A stretch of 64,000 nucleotides of DNA from Actinoplanes philippinensis (GTDB taxonomy: Bacteria > Actinomycetota > Actinomycetes > Mycobacteriales > Micromonosporaceae): positions 1-64,000 of the forward strand of contig NZ_FONV01000021.1 in assembly GCF_900113015.1 (NCBI RefSeq). The letters are read 5' to 3'. The position numbers were made by a program, and so were the translations under genes. Shown here piece by piece: positions 17,033 to 24,538 of the stretch. The notes below the pieces were generated by a model. The model was not told where the DNA came from. It worked only from the letters and a program-made list of their open reading frames with translations, and did not search any database. Each line of letters starts with the position of its first letter. The first letter of the stretch is position 1.

Positions 17033-19015
17033 CTAATCCGGCACCGTCCCGGACGGGGGAGACGCCGACGGGCATTCCCCTGGAGGTGAAGAGTCCAGCA
17101 GGGTCGGGCGGGGCTGCGGCGTGCTGTGAGGAGTGGCTGGTGCGAGCTGATCCGGAGGTGATGGGGTCGGGCGGGGCTGCGGCGTGCTGTGAGGAGTGGC
17201 TGGTGCGAGCCGATCCGGAAGTGAAGGGGCCGGGCGTGGTTGCGGCGTGCTGTGAGGAGTGGCCGGCGCGGGCTGATCCGGAGACGAAGGGGTCAGCGGG
17301 GCCGGGCGGGGCTGCGGGGCGGGCCGGGGAGTGGCCGGCGGGAATTGCCCTGGTTGTGCATAGGTCGGCGGGTTCGGGTGGGGTTGCGGCGTGGTGCGCG
17401 AGGTGGCAGGTGAGGGCTGATCCGGCGGCCAAGGCGTCGGTGGCGTGGTGCGCGGTTGCGGTGTGGGCCGGCGGGATGCCGGTGGCGCCGGTGCAGGACG
17501 CGCGGAAGGTGGAGAAGGCGACGACGCCGGTGGAGAAGGCGACGACGCCGGTGGAGAAGGCGGTGCGGCCCGACGCGCGAGGAACGAAGGCGGCGAGGCA
17601 TCCCAAGGCGACTGAACAGTCCGGCCAGACGCCTGCGGGCGCTTGGCCCCGCCCGGTTCCGGTCGGGGTGGCGGCGCGGTCTCACCGGCGGTGGGCAGGT
17701 CCGGCGGGGGCGCGTGCGGCGCCGGCGTGGCTGAAGGACGCGATGGGGGGTGGGGCGCGGCCGGGGCGGGGCGTGGCGGCGATGCCGCGGGTGGGCGATA
17801 GAGCGGTTCGGAAACAGGCGGCGGTACGGTCGGACGCGTGCCCGTGGCAGGCGCAAGAGGTGTCGTGACCGCCGGGGGTGGCTGGGTCAGGCGGCCCGCC
17901 GGCGAGTCGTCGACGGCCGGCCGGGCGGTGGTGAGGTCGAGTTCGGTGTGCGGTTCGTCGCCGGTGCCGATCATGATGCTGGTCATGTCGTCGATCGATG
18001 TCAGGCCGAAGAGCCCCAGCAGGGTGGCGGGCCGGTGGGGCAGGCCGTCGGCGTACCCCAGAAGGTTGTCGTCCTCGGTGTTCTCCGCGGCGCCGACCAA
18101 GGCGCACAGGAAACTGGCCAGCGTGGCCGGATCGGCCGTCTCTGCGGTGACCAGCGCGACATAGCGGCGGGCCAGATCCTCGCTGCCGGCGAGCAGCGCG
18201 CCGGCCGGGATGACGGTCCGCTCCACCACGTAGCGGGAGTCGAGGCGGGTCATCGCGTCGTCACCGAGCTGGACCGACTCGCAGTCGTGGATCTCGGCCG
18301 TGCAGGTCGCCCGCGCCGGGCCGTTGTCGGAGGGCCGTTCGGCGAGGCGGGACAGGGTGGACCGCAGGGTGCGCGCCACCCGCGTGTTGTCCCGCCCGGG
18401 GACCGCCCGCGCCAGCACCCGGCGCACCCGCGGCGAGCGCAGCGCGTCGTCGTCGGCGATCACCGCCTGCCTGATGTGCACGTGGTCGGCCCGGGTGAGC
18501 TCGCAGTCGTTCCCGACCACGACCGCCGTCGAGGCGCGAGCGTGCACGGTGTGCGCCGGGAACATCAACCCCAGGCCGCGGGTACGGATCTCGTCGTGCG
18601 CGGGTGTGGCGGCCTGCAGCAGTCCCGGGCCGTGCGCACGGATCCCGTGGTGCGCGGGCGTGGCCGCCTGCAGCAGCCCGACGCCGTGGTAGTCGAGCCG
18701 CACCGGATCGGCCCGACGGCCGTCCGGCCACCGGCGCGGATAGGTCCGGTCGGGGCGGCTCTCGACCTCCAGCCGATGCTCCCGAACCTCGTCCGCGCCG
18801 ACCGCCCGCAGCAGCTCGAAGATCCGCGGGTCCTCGGCGGCGCCGCCCGGCCGCTCGCGGTTGCGTTGCAGCCACGCCGCCAGGGAACTGCCCAGCCCGG
18901 TGGCGCGGACCGGCTCGGACGGGCTGTCGCGCAGCGGCCGGCCGGCGGGCGAGCCGTCCACGGTCTCCGGCGCCGTGCTGTCACGCGAGGAGGCGCCGGG
19001 GCCGGTCAGTGGCAC
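17033..19015 (-). CDS. large RHIM-like-motif protein with Pro-rich tail
   Basis: From GTG 19015 (GGAGG upstream) the product has 660 residues. It starts with a charged region, then two copies of GLLQAATPAH (113-122 and 131-140). Two amyloid-like cores follow: TAVVVGNDCELT (163-174) and SVQLGDDAMTRL (247-258), the latter matching the motif of the next gene at VQ(I/L)GDDA. Residues 270-370 form an ordered helical region (LARRYVALVTAE, LASFLCALVGAAEN, LLGLFGLTSIDD). The last 280 residues are Pro-rich with 21-residue repeats. There is no membrane span and no recognisable enzyme domain. It lies 70 bases upstream of the small membrane partner on the same strand, so co-transcription is likely. Confidence 0.65.
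   Translation of the reverse strand: MPLTGPGASSRDSTAPETVDGSPAGRPLRDSPSEPVRATGLGSSLAAWLQRNRERPGGAAEDPRIFELLRAVGADEVREHRLEVESRPDRTYPRRWPDGRRADPVRLDYHGVGLLQAATPAHHGIRAHGPGLLQAATPAHDEIRTRGLGLMFPAHTVHARASTAVVVGNDCELTRADHVHIRQAVIADDDALRSPRVRRVLARAVPGRDNTRVARTLRSTLSRLAERPSDNGPARATCTAEIHDCESVQLGDDAMTRLDSRYVVERTVIPAGALLAGSEDLARRYVALVTAETADPATLASFLCALVGAAENTEDDNLLGYADGLPHRPATLLGLFGLTSIDDMTSIMIGTGDEPHTELDLTTARPAVDDSPAGRLTQPPPAVTTPLAPATGTRPTVPPPVSEPLYRPPAASPPRPAPAAPHPPSRPSATPAPHAPPPDLPTAGETAPPPRPEPGGAKRPQASGRTVQSPWDASPPSFLARRAAPPSPPASSPSPPASSPSPPSARPAPAPPASRRPTPQPRTTPPTPWPPDQPSPATSRTTPQPHPNPPTYAQPGQFPPATPRPAPQPRPAPLTPSSPDQPAPATPHSTPQPRPAPSLPDRLAPATPHSTPQPRPTPSPPDQLAPATPHSTPQPRPTLLDSSPPGECPSASPPSGTVPD
17104..17292. 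repeat. 63-bp tandem repeats in the Pro-rich tail
   Basis: Three copies with a 63-base period begin at 17104, 17167 and 17230, and two more diverged copies run on to about 17440. They encode 21-residue repeats built on PATPHSTPQPRP in the minus-strand gene. Copies one and two are nearly identical, which suggests recent expansion. Confidence 0.8.
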
Positions 19016-19165
19016 GGACCTCCGGCTCTGCGCGGGCCGGGACTCACTCCGCTGCCGATATCCTCGGAACACCGGGCACCCCCAGACATCGACGTGTCCG
19101 CATCGAGACTGGCATTCCGCGACCGGCGTGGACAGGGGCTGGCCGTGCCACTTCGGCGCGGCTAC

Positions 19166-19171
19166 TAGAGT
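19166..19171 (+). promoter_or_regulatory. TANNNT box for the glycan operon
   Basis: TAGAGT ends six bases before the GTG at 19178. No ribosome-binding site is present, so the first gene of the operon is probably translated from a leaderless mRNA. Confidence 0.45.
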
Positions 19172-19177
19172 GCGTCT

Positions 19178-20134
19178 GTGCGGGTGGTGGTCACGGGGGC
19201 GGCGGGGTTCATCGGTGGCCACCTGGCCCCGGCGCTGGCCGCCGCCGGGCACGACGTGCTGGCGGTCGACGCGCGGTCACGCGGCGCGACTCCGGCCGGC
19301 CTCGCCGAGCTGGCCCGTAGCGGCATCACGGTGACCGATTGTGATCTCGTCACGGGCGATCTGGGGCCGCTGGCTGACGCCGACGTGGTGCTGCACCTCG
19401 CGGGGCGTCCGGGCGTGCGTTCGTCCTTCGGTGCGGGAGCCGCGGACACCCGGCGGGACAACGTCACCGCCACGGCGCGTCTGCTCGACGCGTGCGCGGC
19501 CGGGAAGCCGCGGTTCGTGCTGGCCTCCAGTTCCTCGGTCTACGGGGATGCGTGCCGGCCGTGCTCCGAGGACGATCCGATCGCCCCGGGTAGCCCGTAC
19601 GCCAGATCGAAATCGGACGCCGAGGCGCTCGCACAGCGAGCAGCCGACGGTGGTCTCCCGGTCGTGGTGCTGCGCTATTTCTCGGTCTACGGGCCGCGGC
19701 AGCGCCCGGACATGGCCTTTCACCGGTTCATCGAGGCGGCGCTGGACGGCTCGCCCGCGCCGCTCCACGGCGACGGCGGCCAGAGCCGCTCGTTCACCTT
19801 CGTCGACGATGTGGTCGACGCGACGATCCGGGCGGCGCTGACGCCGCTGCCGCCGGGCACGGTGCTCAACGTGGGCCATCCGGTCACGGTCCGTCTGCGC
19901 GACGCTCTCGATCGCATCGGTACGCTGCTGGGCGCCCCGCCGCCCACGGTGTCCGCCGGCGCCGCGCCCGGCGACATGACCCGCACCTGGGCCGCCACCG
20001 CCCGCGCCACCGAGCTGCTCGGCTGGACCGCGACGACCTCTCTGGACGAGGGCCTGACCGAGCAGATCGCCTGGCACCGGAAGAAAAACGCAGAAAACGG
20101 ACGAGAAGCGGCCGCGGCCGGTGAGCGGCCGTGA
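19178..20134 (+). CDS. NAD-dependent nucleotide-sugar epimerase/dehydratase
   Basis: The 318-residue extended short-chain dehydrogenase has the NAD motif GAAGFIG (residues 7-13), the Ser/Thr segment SSSSVYGD and the catalytic Tyr141-x3-Lys145 (YARSK). These fit UDP-glucose 4-epimerase/dTDP-glucose dehydratase relatives, acting on a nucleotide-activated sugar in the cytoplasm. GTG at 19178 is the start. The last 20 residues (after AWHRKK) are encoded by the first unit of a DNA repeat and look like a non-conserved extension. It heads a run of glycosyltransferase genes, so it probably supplies their sugar donor. Confidence 0.92.
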   Translation: MRVVVTGAAGFIGGHLAPALAAAGHDVLAVDARSRGATPAGLAELARSGITVTDCDLVTGDLGPLADADVVLHLAGRPGVRSSFGAGAADTRRDNVTATARLLDACAAGKPRFVLASSSSVYGDACRPCSEDDPIAPGSPYARSKSDAEALAQRAADGGLPVVVLRYFSVYGPRQRPDMAFHRFIEAALDGSPAPLHGDGGQSRSFTFVDDVVDATIRAALTPLPPGTVLNVGHPVTVRLRDALDRIGTLLGAPPPTVSAGAAPGDMTRTWAATARATELLGWTATTSLDEGLTEQIAWHRKKNAENGREAAAAGERP

Positions 20135-20335
20135 AGAAGAAGACCCGAGAAGCAGTGGCGACCGGTGGGCGGCCGCGAAGAAGGGGACCCGGGAAGCGGC
20201 GGCGACCGGTGAGCGGCCTTGAAGAAGGCCCGGGAAGCAGTGGCGACCGGTGGGCGGCCGCGAAGAAGGGGACCCGGGAAGCGGCGACGACCGATGAGCG
20301 GCCGTGAAGAAGACCCAGGGAAGCGGCCCCGGCAA
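20117..20335. repeat. 41-44-bp tandem repeats between operon genes
   Basis: Five copies of a unit starting accggtgagcggccgtgaag begin near 20118, 20161, 20205, 20246 and 20290. They span the 3' end of the epimerase gene and the 246-base gap to the glycosyltransferase. Each is G/A-rich with inverted GGCC cores. They probably expanded by slippage or recombination; a role in mRNA structure is possible. Confidence 0.75.
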
Positions 20336-20380
20336 GAACACGCAGGACGGGAAACGGTGACGAGGGAGCGGGGAGACGTC

Positions 20381-21532
20381 GTGCAGACCGGTGACCGGCA
20401 CCGAGCGGCCTACATCGCGTTCGACAGGTTCCCGTCGGCGAAGGGCTCGGCCGTGCACATCCGGCACATGGCCGCCGAGTTGTTCGAGCGTCACGGCGGC
20501 GGCCTGCTGTGTGTGCTGGGCGGCGGCGACCTGCCCGCCTACCAGTGGGAGGACGGTGTCGAGATCGTCCGCTTCACCGGCGTGGTGCCGAACCTGCTGG
20601 ACCGGGCGCAGGCCTTCTCCGCGTGGGTCGCCGACCGGCTCGAACCGCACCGGGACACGCTGGAGATCTGCCACGTCCGGGACCCGTGGAGCGCCCTGCC
20701 GGCGCTGGCCACCGGCGCGCGGCTGGTCTACGAGGCGAACGGCCTGCCGTCGATCGAGCTGCCGTACGCGTGGCCGATGGCCGCCCCGTCGACGCTGGCG
20801 AAGGTTCGTGAGATCGAGGAGCACTGTCTGGGCCGGGCCGCGGCGGTGGTCGTTCCGTCGTACGTCATCGAGAGTGCCGTGACCGGCCGGGGTGTGCCGC
20901 CGGACCGCTTGCATCTGATCCCGAACGGCGCCGACCCGGTGCCCGCCGGGGTGCCGCGCCCACCGGACGCGCCCGGCCGTTATGTCGTCTATGTCGGCGC
21001 GCTGCAGCCGTGGCAGGGCGTCGACGTGCTGCTGCGGGCCTTCGCCCGCCTGGCCGACCTGACCGACCTGCGCCTGGTGGTCTGCTCGTCGGTGACGCCG
21101 GCCCGGGCGCGCCCGCTGATCCGGCTCGCCGAGCGCCTGGAGATCCCGGTTACCTGGCGTTTCCAGCTGCCGCACGAGGAGGTCGCCGGCTGGCTGGCGC
21201 ACGCCGAGCTGTCGGTGGCGCCGCTGACCGCGACCGCCCGCAACCTGGATCAGGGCTGCAGCCCGATCAAGGTGTGGGAGTCGATGGCGGCAGGAACCGC
21301 GGTGGTGGCCTCGGACCTCCCGGTCATCCGCGAGGTTCTGGGTGATCTGGGCCGGTTCGTGCCGCCGGATCGCCCGGCCGAGCTGGCCCGCGCGATCCGG
21401 GTGCTGCTCGAATACCCGGACATCAGCCGTGACCTGGGTGAACGATCCCGGCAGAAGATCCTCGACGGGTTCACCTGGCAGCATGCGCGAACTCGTCTCG
21501 GCCGGGTCTATGACCTGGTCGCGGGCCACTGA
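20381..21532 (+). CDS. GT4-family glycosyltransferase
   Basis: This 383-residue retaining glycosyltransferase has the GT-B fold. The C-terminal nucleotide-sugar domain contains YVVYVGALQPWQGVD, then the E-x7-E-like segment SPIKVWESMAAGTAVVASD. The GTG at 20381 is chosen because GGGGAG lies five bases upstream and the protein then starts directly before AAYIAFDRFPSAKGSA. The longer upstream frame only translates the DNA repeats. The donor is probably the nucleotide sugar made by the epimerase. The protein is cytoplasmic or peripheral to the membrane; the acceptor is unknown. Confidence 0.9.
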   Translation: MQTGDRHRAAYIAFDRFPSAKGSAVHIRHMAAELFERHGGGLLCVLGGGDLPAYQWEDGVEIVRFTGVVPNLLDRAQAFSAWVADRLEPHRDTLEICHVRDPWSALPALATGARLVYEANGLPSIELPYAWPMAAPSTLAKVREIEEHCLGRAAAVVVPSYVIESAVTGRGVPPDRLHLIPNGADPVPAGVPRPPDAPGRYVVYVGALQPWQGVDVLLRAFARLADLTDLRLVVCSSVTPARARPLIRLAERLEIPVTWRFQLPHEEVAGWLAHAELSVAPLTATARNLDQGCSPIKVWESMAAGTAVVASDLPVIREVLGDLGRFVPPDRPAELARAIRVLLEYPDISRDLGERSRQKILDGFTWQHARTRLGRVYDLVAGH

Positions 21533-21538
21533 TAGGTT
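21533..21538 (+). promoter_or_regulatory. internal TANNNT box in the glycan operon
   Basis: TAGGTT follows immediately after the glycosyltransferase stop codon and ends six bases before the ATG at 21545. It could be an internal leaderless promoter for the four downstream genes. Confidence 0.35.
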
Positions 21539-21544
21539 CCGGTC

Positions 21545-22252
21545 ATGTTCTGGCGCAAGCAGAAGGCCGCGATCGCCGGTTTCCATCCGCTGCACCAGGC
21601 GCTCATCCACCAGCGCGGCTTCTCCGCGACGCAGCCGGCCGCGGGCTGGGCGGAGCTGGCCGCCAGCCTCCACCGGCACGCCGGACTGGTCCGCCGTTCG
21701 AAGTGGGAGCTGCCGCCGCGGATGCTCGGCGTGATCGTGCCGCTGATCGCCGAGATCTGCACCGACCTGGGCCGCAAGGGCGCCCTCACGGTCACCGCCG
21801 ACCTGCGTGGCCACGAGGCGCCCGGCAAGACCCATCCGCCACGTGACCTGCCGGTCCGGCCGCCGGTCAAGTCGGCGACGGACACCTGGGCGGTCGACCC
21901 GTGGCTGCGGCTGCGTGCCGACCTGCGCGACGGCAGCGTGCTGGAGGTGCTCGTCGTCGACCGGGTCCGGACGCGGCGGGTGACCAAACGCAATCCGCGC
22001 GGCAAAACCAAGATCAAACGCAAGGTCAAACAGGTCCAGATCATCAAGGTACGCCGGAAGCTGCCCCCGGACGCCCCCGGCAACCGCCCGGTGTCCCCGC
22101 CGCCACGCTGGATCCGCGCGGTCGTGCAGGACGGCCCGCGCCGTAGCGTGACCGCCGCCGCCAAGGTGACCCGCAAGCCGCAGAGCCACCACGAGCAGCT
22201 CGACTGGATCCTCGCGGTGGCCACCGAACCGTTCCGTTGGAGTGCACGTTGA
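21545..22252 (+). CDS. hypothetical protein in the glycan operon
   Basis: The 235-residue protein is soluble and not recognised. The N-terminal half is helical (MFWRKQKAAIAGFHPLHQAL, AELAASLHRHAGLV). The centre reads as beta strands (WLRLRADLRDGSVLEVLVVD) and is followed by a very basic stretch near residues 140-180 (KRNPRGKTKIKRKVK). The C-terminus resumes with LDWILAVATEPF. The basic stretch could contact nucleic acid or anionic lipid. Its stop overlaps the next start by four bases, so it belongs to the operon. No catalytic motif is visible. Confidence 0.7.
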   Translation: MFWRKQKAAIAGFHPLHQALIHQRGFSATQPAAGWAELAASLHRHAGLVRRSKWELPPRMLGVIVPLIAEICTDLGRKGALTVTADLRGHEAPGKTHPPRDLPVRPPVKSATDTWAVDPWLRLRADLRDGSVLEVLVVDRVRTRRVTKRNPRGKTKIKRKVKQVQIIKVRRKLPPDAPGNRPVSPPPRWIRAVVQDGPRRSVTAAAKVTRKPQSHHEQLDWILAVATEPFRWSAR

Positions 22253-22587
22253 CGCCCTGCGCGGTCACCACCGGCTTCTTCACCCTCGGCAAGTGCGGCC
22301 GCATGGCGGTGGCCGGCTGCCCCGCCTGCGGGCGGGCGATCTGCGCCGACCACATCGCCGACGGCGGCCTGTGCCCGGAGTGCGCGGCGGCCCGGGGTCA
22401 GCTCGGTCATCCGGCCGCGGTCGCCGCCCAGCGCCGTCGCGCCTACCGGCAGCGGTCGTCCGAGCAGTACGACGACACCGTCTGGTACACGAGTTTCGAC
22501 ACCTTCGACCGGTCCGCCTTCGACCCGGGCGCGGGCGCCTCCCAGGACTACCTCGACGACGGCGACGACGCCCTGGTGGACAGCTGA
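22249..22587 (+). CDS. small zinc-binding protein in the glycan operon
   Basis: The TTG at 22249 overlaps the preceding TGA (TTGA) and has GGAG six bases upstream, so it is preferred to the TTG at 22237. The 112-residue product has a B-box/zinc-ribbon-like cluster: CPACGRAICADHIADG, then GLCPECAA, with another Cys in GKCGRMAVAGC. At least six Cys and one His could bind one or two zinc ions. The rest is acidic and Tyr/Asp-rich (SFDTFDRSAFDP, DYLDDGDDALVD). It may be an adaptor for the preceding protein. The family is not named with confidence. Confidence 0.7.
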   Translation: MTPCAVTTGFFTLGKCGRMAVAGCPACGRAICADHIADGGLCPECAAARGQLGHPAAVAAQRRRAYRQRSSEQYDDTVWYTSFDTFDRSAFDPGAGASQDYLDDGDDALVDS

Positions 22588-23672
22588 TGCGCCTGCTCTG
22601 GGTGACCGAGAACTATCCACCCAGCCCCGGCGGCATGGCCAACTCGTGCGACCGGATCGTCCGCGGGCTGCGTGCCGCCGGCGTCGTGGTGGACGTGGTG
22701 CACCTGAGCCGGCGGACCACCCACCATCGTGAGAACGGGCTGCACACCGTGCCGCTCGGCGACGACCCGGAACACGCGCTACGCCTGCTCTGGACCACGC
22801 TGGAGCCGCGGATCGGCGACTACACGCACGTCGTCGCGTTCGGCGGGACCCATCCGATGCTGGCCGCCCCGGTCTACGCCCGGTGGGGCGGCCTGCCGCT
22901 GGTCACGCTGCTGCGCGGCAACGACTTCGACACCGGTGTGTTCTCGCTGCGCCGCCAGCCGGTGGTCCTGGAGGCGCTGCGCGCGTCGGCGCACGTCTGC
23001 GTCGTCGCCGCCGGCACCGCCGGTCAGGTCAGCGCACTGGCCCCGGACACCCCGGTGACGTGGGTGGCGAACGGTATCGACACCACCGAGTGGCGGATCC
23101 TGCCGTCCGAGCAGCGCGCCGCCGACGACTGGCGCACCGGGCACGTGGCCGCGGGCCATCGCACGATCGGCGTGATCGGTCAGCTCAAGAACAAGAAGGG
23201 CGTACGCCTGCTGCTCGATGCCCTCCCGGCCGACCGTTTCCACCTGATCCTGGCCGGCGACCTGGAGCCCGGCATCGGCGACTGGCTCGCCGGGCATCCG
23301 CAGGTCGCGCACACGGTGTGGCCGTTCCGGGACCGCTACCAGCTGCTTTCCGTCTACGCCTCCTGCGACCTGGTGGCGCTGCCGTCGTTCTACGACGGCC
23401 TGCCGAACGTCGCCCTGGAGGCCGCCGCCCTCGGCATCCCGCTGCTCACGTCGGACGCGGGCGGCCTCGCCGACCTGGTCGACGACGAGATCGGCTTCCG
23501 GTTCCCGGCCGGTGACCCGCACGCCTGCCGGGCCGCCGTCCACCGGGCCGCGACCGCCGGCGACGACGTGCTGAGAACGCTCGGGGAGGCGGGCGCGCGG
23601 CGGGTCCGTGACCGGTTCGGCGTCGACGGCGAGACCGACGGCTACCTGAAGGTGCTGGAATCGGTGCGGTGA
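22587..23672 (+). CDS. GT4-family glycosyltransferase
   Basis: The 361-residue GT-B enzyme starts with the N-terminal donor-fold segment LLWVTENYPPSPGGMAN, typical of GT4 proteins. The C-terminal domain has IGVIGQLKNKKGVRLLLDAL and the motif LPSFYDGLPNVALEAAALG, whose EGxPxxxxE-like core binds the nucleotide sugar. The ATG overlaps the preceding stop by one base (TGATG), which shows tight coupling. It is the second transferase of the operon and probably adds the next sugar to a surface glycan. Confidence 0.9.
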   Translation: MRLLWVTENYPPSPGGMANSCDRIVRGLRAAGVVVDVVHLSRRTTHHRENGLHTVPLGDDPEHALRLLWTTLEPRIGDYTHVVAFGGTHPMLAAPVYARWGGLPLVTLLRGNDFDTGVFSLRRQPVVLEALRASAHVCVVAAGTAGQVSALAPDTPVTWVANGIDTTEWRILPSEQRAADDWRTGHVAAGHRTIGVIGQLKNKKGVRLLLDALPADRFHLILAGDLEPGIGDWLAGHPQVAHTVWPFRDRYQLLSVYASCDLVALPSFYDGLPNVALEAAALGIPLLTSDAGGLADLVDDEIGFRFPAGDPHACRAAVHRAATAGDDVLRTLGEAGARRVRDRFGVDGETDGYLKVLESVR

Positions 23673-24442
23673 TCGCCTGCTACGTCCGCGGCGGCGGGCT
23701 CGGGCATCTCACCCGGATCCGGGCCTACCTGCACACCTGCCATCCCGGGGCGACGGCGACGATCCTGACCGCCTCCGCGTTCACCGCCGACCCGCGGGTC
23801 CTCGGCCCGCACCGGCTGCTGCCCGCCGAGGCGCTGCCGTCGCTGCGCCCGTCGACGCTGGTGGTCGACGCGTTCCCGGCCGGGCTCGACGGCGAGCTGT
23901 CGGCGGCCTCGGTCCCGCCCGGCGCGCGCACGGTCCACCTGGCCCGGCTGCTGCGCTGGGACGCCTACCGGCCGCTGCTGCCCGCTGAGCCGATCGCCTT
24001 CGACGAGACGTGGCTGCTGGAGGACCTCACGCCCGAGCACCGGGCGTACCTGCCGGGGACGGCCGCGCCGCTCACCCTGAGCGATCCGCCCGGCGTCACC
24101 CCGCGCGGCGTGGCCGAGGGCTCCTGGTTGATCGTGCACTCCGGCCCCGGACCGGAGATCCAGGAGCTTCTCGGGTACGCCCGTGACTGCGCCGCCGCGG
24201 AGGGAGTCCGTCCCCGGCTGGTGCTGGCCTGTCCACGCCGGCCCGGCGACCTGCCGGCGGACGTGGCGCACGTCGACCCGTACCCCGCCTGGCCGCTCTT
24301 CGCCACCGCCGCCCGGGTGATCACCGCGGCCGGGTTCAACGCCGTCCGCCAGATGCGCCCGTGGCGTGCCAAGCACCTGATGCTGCCGTTCCCGCGCCGC
24401 TTCGACGACCAGTACACCCGGGCGTCCCTCGCCCGGCGGTGA
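23669..24442 (+). CDS. putative GT-B glycosyltransferase
   Basis: The 257-residue protein starts with YVRGGGLGHLTRIRAYL, the Gly-rich first loop seen in MurG-like transferases (GGxGH). Near the C-terminus, ITAAGFNAVRQMRPW resembles their donor-binding segment, where a Gly-rich turn is followed by a conserved helix. It is shorter than typical GT-B enzymes (about 350 residues), so one domain is reduced. The GTG start overlaps the preceding stop (GTGA). It ends the operon. A transferase role is likely; the sugar is unknown. Confidence 0.7.
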   Translation: MIACYVRGGGLGHLTRIRAYLHTCHPGATATILTASAFTADPRVLGPHRLLPAEALPSLRPSTLVVDAFPAGLDGELSAASVPPGARTVHLARLLRWDAYRPLLPAEPIAFDETWLLEDLTPEHRAYLPGTAAPLTLSDPPGVTPRGVAEGSWLIVHSGPGPEIQELLGYARDCAAAEGVRPRLVLACPRRPGDLPADVAHVDPYPAWPLFATAARVITAAGFNAVRQMRPWRAKHLMLPFPRRFDDQYTRASLARR

Positions 24443-24538
24443 TCGGGACCCAGTTCCGCAAGATCGCCCAGTTTGCGGGGATTGCCTGCTTATCGTGGTG
24501 ATGTCGATGCCCGGGTACGGCCGTGAGGGGAAACCACC

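Noticed and set aside
17086..17868. A 260-codon plus-strand frame with Cys-rich repeats
   Set aside because: The CCEEW repeats are the antisense reading of the 21-residue Pro-rich repeats in the minus-strand gene.
19277..22192. A 971-codon minus-strand frame
   Set aside because: It is antisense to the epimerase, transferase and basic-protein genes, and its apparent repeats come from the DNA repeats at 20117-20335.
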